Source: Acidobacterium sp. (GTDB lineage: Bacteria; Acidobacteriota; Terriglobia; Terriglobales; Acidobacteriaceae). From it: 48,487 nt of DNA. Under the pieces are notes generated by a model. It had not been told where the DNA came from, searched no databases, and saw only the letters and a program-made list of their open reading frames with translations. Position numbers and translations under genes: made by a program. This document shows, piece by piece, positions 44,965 to 48,487 of the stretch. Position 1 is the stretch's first letter; every line of letters starts with the position of its first letter. The stretch spans positions 1 through 48,487 of the forward strand of contig PKVY01000102.1 of assembly GCA_003131625.1 (NCBI GenBank), given 5' to 3'.

Positions 44965-45468
44965 ATGCGGGCTCGGATCGTCGCTGTTCTGGCCTATGTT
45001 GGCGCCGCGGTCACGCTGATCGTGGCGGCGTGCGTTCCCTTTTTGCTGATGGGCGTCTTCACCAAAGCGGTCGCTCATGCGGGTTTGCACGTGGATGCGT
45101 CGTACACCGGCGGCACGGTGGCGAGGACGATTTCCCGGAATGGGTACGATGTGGTCGTCTATCGGCCGGTATATCCCCATGCTCTGCAGCAAGTCGATCC
45201 GTTCGTCCAGATTGCGTTCAAACCCGTGGCGTCGCTGCCGGAGCACGTGAGCGAGGAGATCGATCTCGACGGCGACGGGCAGCCCGATGTGCGGGTCAAC
45301 TTCACCGTACCGGCGAACCCCAAAGCGCGGCCTCCGGGCGAGGTGGTGGCGCTGAACGGAAAGTTCGAGTCGTTCGCGATGCCGGGTGATTACTCGTTCT
45401 CCAGGCTGATGGTCCAGAGCGACGATGCGGTCGTCGTGCGGGTGCCGTTGAAGGGCGCTGGGCGGTAG
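44965..45468 (+). CDS. Membrane-anchored periplasmic protein of the redox module
   Basis: 167 residues. One N-terminal helix (about 8-28, VGAAVTLIVAACVPFLLMG) anchors a periplasmic domain with an acidic loop DLDGDGQPDVRVNF that resembles an EF-hand calcium loop. No known family was recognised. It follows the NapH-like gene by 11 bases with a strong gaggagg, so it is the third gene of the operon and possibly the partner receiving electrons or a metal. Its stop is followed by a degenerate gap. Confidence 0.75.
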   Translation: MRARIVAVLAYVGAAVTLIVAACVPFLLMGVFTKAVAHAGLHVDASYTGGTVARTISRNGYDVVVYRPVYPHALQQVDPFVQIAFKPVASLPEHVSEEIDLDGDGQPDVRVNFTVPANPKARPPGEVVALNGKFESFAMPGDYSFSRLMVQSDDAVVVRVPLKGAGR

Positions 45469-45898
45469 GGTCCTCTGTTCGCTTTCGAAATCCTCGTGTC
45501 GCCGAGAGAACTTGTCGAGCCAGGGGTCGGGTCCGTATCCGACCCTTCCCAAACCTCGAAGAGATGACGACTAACTGAATGGACCGAGGCCCTGCCGATT
45601 CCCAGCGGCAGGCGAAATCGCTCCATCGAAATGAATTAACCGACAATCTGCTTGACATTAGGCCCTCTGCGCCGTCATTATCTTGTTTCCTCATCATTGC
45701 CTTCATACTTCTTCACCCTTCTTCCGAATCGAGCTCAGGGTTTGCTCTGAGCACGCTGAAAGTTCGTCGCGCATCCCCAGCGCGCAAACGATGCCGCCAC
45801 GTACCCCAACGCGTCGGCTGAATTCGATTTGCTGGCGCTGATCGACTCTCTTTGTTTTCCAAAATGAGCGATCGGCCTCACGATGCGAGGTTCCAACC
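45469..45898. promoter_or_regulatory. 430-base gap: promoter and long leader of the Ig-like gene
   Basis: A weak hairpin (gggtcgg at 45524-45530, ccgaccc at 45539-45545) may end the preceding transcript. TTGACA (45652-45657) and CATTAT (45676-45681), 18 bases apart, form a good promoter reading right. The transcript would have a leader of about 210 bases, including a 6-bp stem GCTCAG/CTGAGC (45733-45752), before the ATG at 45899. No gene is present. Confidence 0.6.
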
Positions 45899-48487
45899 AT
45901 GTCGTTCGCCGATCGTTCTACGATGCCTCCGCGGTTTTTCCGGCTGAAGCTGATCTCGCTGGTTCTCGCCATGACTGCGTTGTTGTTGTCGTGGGCTGGC
46001 GCCCAGACCACCTTTACGTGCTCGACCGCAACCCCCAGCGCCAACTGCGCTCTTTCGATTCCTGGCGGCGACCAAACCCTCAGCGTTCCGCCTGCCTATG
46101 CCGCCGCCAACTCATCGACGCTGACCGTCTCCGGCGCTACCGGCCCCATAGCAAGCGTCAAAGTTGTGCTCCTGGGCGTGACCTCGTCGACCGGCCCGTG
46201 GGCGGGTTACAGCTCGACCAACGAAAACACGTACAACAGCATATCCTGGTCCAGCTTTCTGCTGGAGGATCCCGCGGGAAACCAATTGGATCTTTTGGGC
46301 GGCACGGGCACCGGCCTGGATCCAATGTCGGGCACCAACATCACAATTGAGGACGGCACCACCGTAGCGCCGCCGACCACGAGCACTACCGTCGAAACCA
46401 GCTGGCCGGCAACGGGGTCCGTGACCGTGGAGCCAAGCCAGTACTATGCGTTCTTCAACAGCGTACCTATATACGATTCGACGCCGGCCGACTGGCCGCA
46501 ACCGGACGGCAGCGCCACGCTAGCCACCAAATTCAGCGGGGCCGCAGCCAACGGCACATGGACGCTGCATCTGGCGTCCAGCGACATCCTGATCAATTAT
46601 CCCGACTGGGTCTCCGATCCGGTATCGATCACGGGATGGGAGTTGATCCTGACCTATTCCACGCTGGCCGAGTCAGCCACCACGGTCAGTTCGAATCTGA
46701 ATCCCTCGTATACCAGCGGGTCCGATAGCTCGGTGACGCTGACCGCGACGGTCTCCGGCTCCGGGGGCACGCCGACAGGAACGGTAGCATTCAGTGCCAA
46801 CGGCGCCACGATCTCCGGCTGCGGATCTCAGGCTTTGAGCGGCGGTCAGGCGACGTGCACAACCACCTTCGCCGCCGAGGGCAAGTACTCGATCGAAGCG
46901 TCGTACTCGGGATCGAGCAGCTATGCCGGCAGCAACAGCAGCGGCGCGTCCTTATATCAGCTGGTGATCAACCACACCACCAACCCCAGTGGCAGCGAGT
47001 ATTGCAATACGGGCAACCTGACCACGACGGGGGCAACGATCCAGGACCTGATTTACCCCTCCTACATTCAGATTCCCTCGACCGTGACGCAGTCAGCAGG
47101 CAACGTGTCGGTCACTCTGAACGGCCTGCAGTCCTCCAACGGAACCTCGGGCGGAGTCAGTTCGACTTCCTTCCTGCTGGTTGCGCCGGGACAGACGAAC
47201 AACCTCGACTTCCTGTCGCACGGGGTAACGGCGGTTCCGCAGCCTTCGGTGGACGTGACGTTCGCGGACAACAATCCGCTGGTCCCGAATGGCGAAGGGG
47301 AGAACGGCGGGGTCTGCAACGGAGGAAGCGGCCCGAATTGCGCTCTACAGAACAACACTACCTACGGACCGACGGATGACGCCCAAGTGGCGGATTCGTT
47401 CATTACGCAGTCCGGCAGTCCCGCGCCGCCTTCTCCGAACTACCCGCTGCCCTTCGGTGGCACGAACGCCATGACATTCGAACAGGCGTTCAATGGCGCC
47501 CCCGCGGCCGGCAACTGGCTGCTGTATGTCGAGAACGACAGTGGACTCCCGCTCAGCCTGAGCGGCGGATGGTGCATCGATCTGACTCTCAATACGGGAG
47601 CGCCGACCACCACCGCCGTCACTTCCAGCAAGGATCCGGACTTCACGGGAAATCAAGTCAGCTTCACGGCAACCGTACAAACTGGCGGCAACCCTGTGAC
47701 TACGGGCTCGGTCACCTTCCTTGACAATGGCGAGCCGCCCACCGGCGGCAACAATGTGATCACTCTGAACGGTGCCGGCCAGGCGGTATTCACCACCAGT
47801 CAGCTGACTGAGGGCGACCACAAGATCTCCGCATCATATGGCGGCAACTCAGACTATAACCCCAGCCAAAACTACGTGTGGCAGCGCATCGACGACACCA
47901 CCGCGGTCTCCGGTGTGTCGGGCAATGCCGCGCAGTTCTGCAATACCGGAGCAGTGCTGACCGCTGAGGGGCAGACCGGGGCCTTCACGCCGAATCCATC
48001 GAATATCTTCGTGAATAATCTGCCGGGCACGGTCAATACGGTTTCGCTCACACTCGACAATTTCTATACATTCAGCGACCAGATTTATCAGATTGAGTCG
48101 ATGGTGGCGGGTCCGACTGGAGCCGCGCTGGATTTCTTCTCGAATACCGGCGCCAGCAATACCGTTCTTTCCAGCGGCAATTATGTCTTCACCGACAGCG
48201 CTTCCAGCGATGTGCCGCAGACGGCCTTTGGGCCCGGCTCCTGGAAGCCAACCAGCTATACCAACATCGACAACACCGCAGACAGCTTCTTTGCAAGCGC
48301 GAGCCCTTACTACACGCCGCCGGGCACCTTCGATTATGCGCAGCCCCACAGTCCGGCCTTCACATTGAGTAACGTTTTCGGCAGTACGAATCCGAACGGG
48401 ACCTGGAGCCTGTACTTCGACCAGCTTCTGCACGGCTCGGCGGCGGGCGCGCAGAACGGCTGGTGCCTGAATTTCACCGAGAATCCG
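45899..48487 (+). CDS. Large secreted Ig-like and P-domain-like protein, 3' end missing
   Basis: The frame is open for 863 codons to the window edge. A signal peptide (LVLAMTALLLSWAGAQ) starts the protein. P-domain-like sheets are marked by GTWTLHLAS, GNWLLYVENDSG and GTWSLYFDQ, each followed by a Trp-containing strand (ITGWELILTY, GGWCIDLTL, NGWCLNFTE). Between them lie Ig-like repeats of the Big_3_5 type (VTLTATVSGSG, TVAFSANG, YSIEASYSGSSSYAGS; SFTATVQTGG, DHKISASYGGNSDYN). Ser/Thr/Gly-rich, it is probably surface-exposed or secreted for adhesion or matrix binding. Start fits the gaggttcc SD 9 bases upstream. Confidence 0.88.
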   Translation, partial: MSFADRSTMPPRFFRLKLISLVLAMTALLLSWAGAQTTFTCSTATPSANCALSIPGGDQTLSVPPAYAAANSSTLTVSGATGPIASVKVVLLGVTSSTGPWAGYSSTNENTYNSISWSSFLLEDPAGNQLDLLGGTGTGLDPMSGTNITIEDGTTVAPPTTSTTVETSWPATGSVTVEPSQYYAFFNSVPIYDSTPADWPQPDGSATLATKFSGAAANGTWTLHLASSDILINYPDWVSDPVSITGWELILTYSTLAESATTVSSNLNPSYTSGSDSSVTLTATVSGSGGTPTGTVAFSANGATISGCGSQALSGGQATCTTTFAAEGKYSIEASYSGSSSYAGSNSSGASLYQLVINHTTNPSGSEYCNTGNLTTTGATIQDLIYPSYIQIPSTVTQSAGNVSVTLNGLQSSNGTSGGVSSTSFLLVAPGQTNNLDFLSHGVTAVPQPSVDVTFADNNPLVPNGEGENGGVCNGGSGPNCALQNNTTYGPTDDAQVADSFITQSGSPAPPSPNYPLPFGGTNAMTFEQAFNGAPAAGNWLLYVENDSGLPLSLSGGWCIDLTLNTGAPTTTAVTSSKDPDFTGNQVSFTATVQTGGNPVTTGSVTFLDNGEPPTGGNNVITLNGAGQAVFTTSQLTEGDHKISASYGGNSDYNPSQNYVWQRIDDTTAVSGVSGNAAQFCNTGAVLTAEGQTGAFTPNPSNIFVNNLPGTVNTVSLTLDNFYTFSDQIYQIESMVAGPTGAALDFFSNTGASNTVLSSGNYVFTDSASSDVPQTAFGPGSWKPTSYTNIDNTADSFFASASPYYTPPGTFDYAQPHSPAFTLSNVFGSTNPNGTWSLYFDQLLHGSAAGAQNGWCLNFTENP

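Noticed and set aside
45682..45898. Cyclic-di-GMP riboswitch in the long leader of the Ig-like gene
   Set aside because: A segment like cgcgcaaacgatgcc recalls part of GEMM, but the paired stems and conserved GCAAA/GNRA parts could not be matched.

Overview
The window is a 48.5-kb stretch of a GC-rich (about 60%) Gram-negative chromosome, most likely from the Acidobacteriota (Terriglobia/Acidobacteriaceae type). Evidence for a diderm: LpxD, a TolC-RND-HlyD tripartite pump, ExbB/ExbD, a TonB-type C-terminal domain and several lipoproteins. Evidence for Acidobacteriota: an operon with tagaturonate epimerase (UxaE) and a LarA-like protein, large secreted Asp-box, YVTN and Ig-like proteins, an orphan Cys/His-rich protein, and intergenic DNA rich in short repeats. 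This assignment is inference from gene content; there is no rRNA, tRNA or CRISPR array in the window.

Layout: 1-5200 holds the end of one gene, a repeat-rich gap, small secreted proteins, a DUF92 membrane protein and a YVTN lipoprotein. 5216-11723 is a minus-strand efflux operon (adaptor, RND pump, TolC) with a small membrane protein upstream. 11829-19559 is mostly plus-strand housekeeping and single genes: lpxD, a REC-PAS protein, a VOC protein, a Uma2 protein, an ABC-2 exporter and exbB-exbD. 19578-25115 holds an M20 peptidase, a GH20 hexosaminidase, a flavin reductase and mnmA. 25321-31411 is a five-gene uronate operon (uxaC, MFS permease, LarA-like, uxaE, SDR) divergent from a FadR-type regulator (31601-32350), with a palindrome inside the regulator's promoter. 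32493-35387 is a large Asp-box protein.

35400-39550 is the accessory part. It holds a degenerate copy of the 3' end of an excisionase-like gene, tandem repeats, a lineage-type orphan protein, a dispersed terminator-linked element, a frameshifted erythromycin-esterase gene and the intact excisionase-like gene. 39580-45468 carries a PPi-type phosphofructokinase, UppP, a TonB-C protein and a three-gene membrane redox module (UreH_2/DsbD-like protein, NapH/CcoG-like ferredoxin, anchored periplasmic protein). The window ends inside a large Ig-like/P-domain-like secreted protein.

The most unusual signals are (1) degenerate 7-bp-period tandem repeats at many gene ends, often running through stop codons; (2) a two-copy intergenic element of about 175 bp with gap-free spacing and a hairpin whose arms differ but stay paired; (3) the uronate operon, where a nickel-pincer LarA homologue and a 5-dehydrogenase-like SDR sit where UxaB/UxuB/UxuA would be expected; and (4) the redox module.
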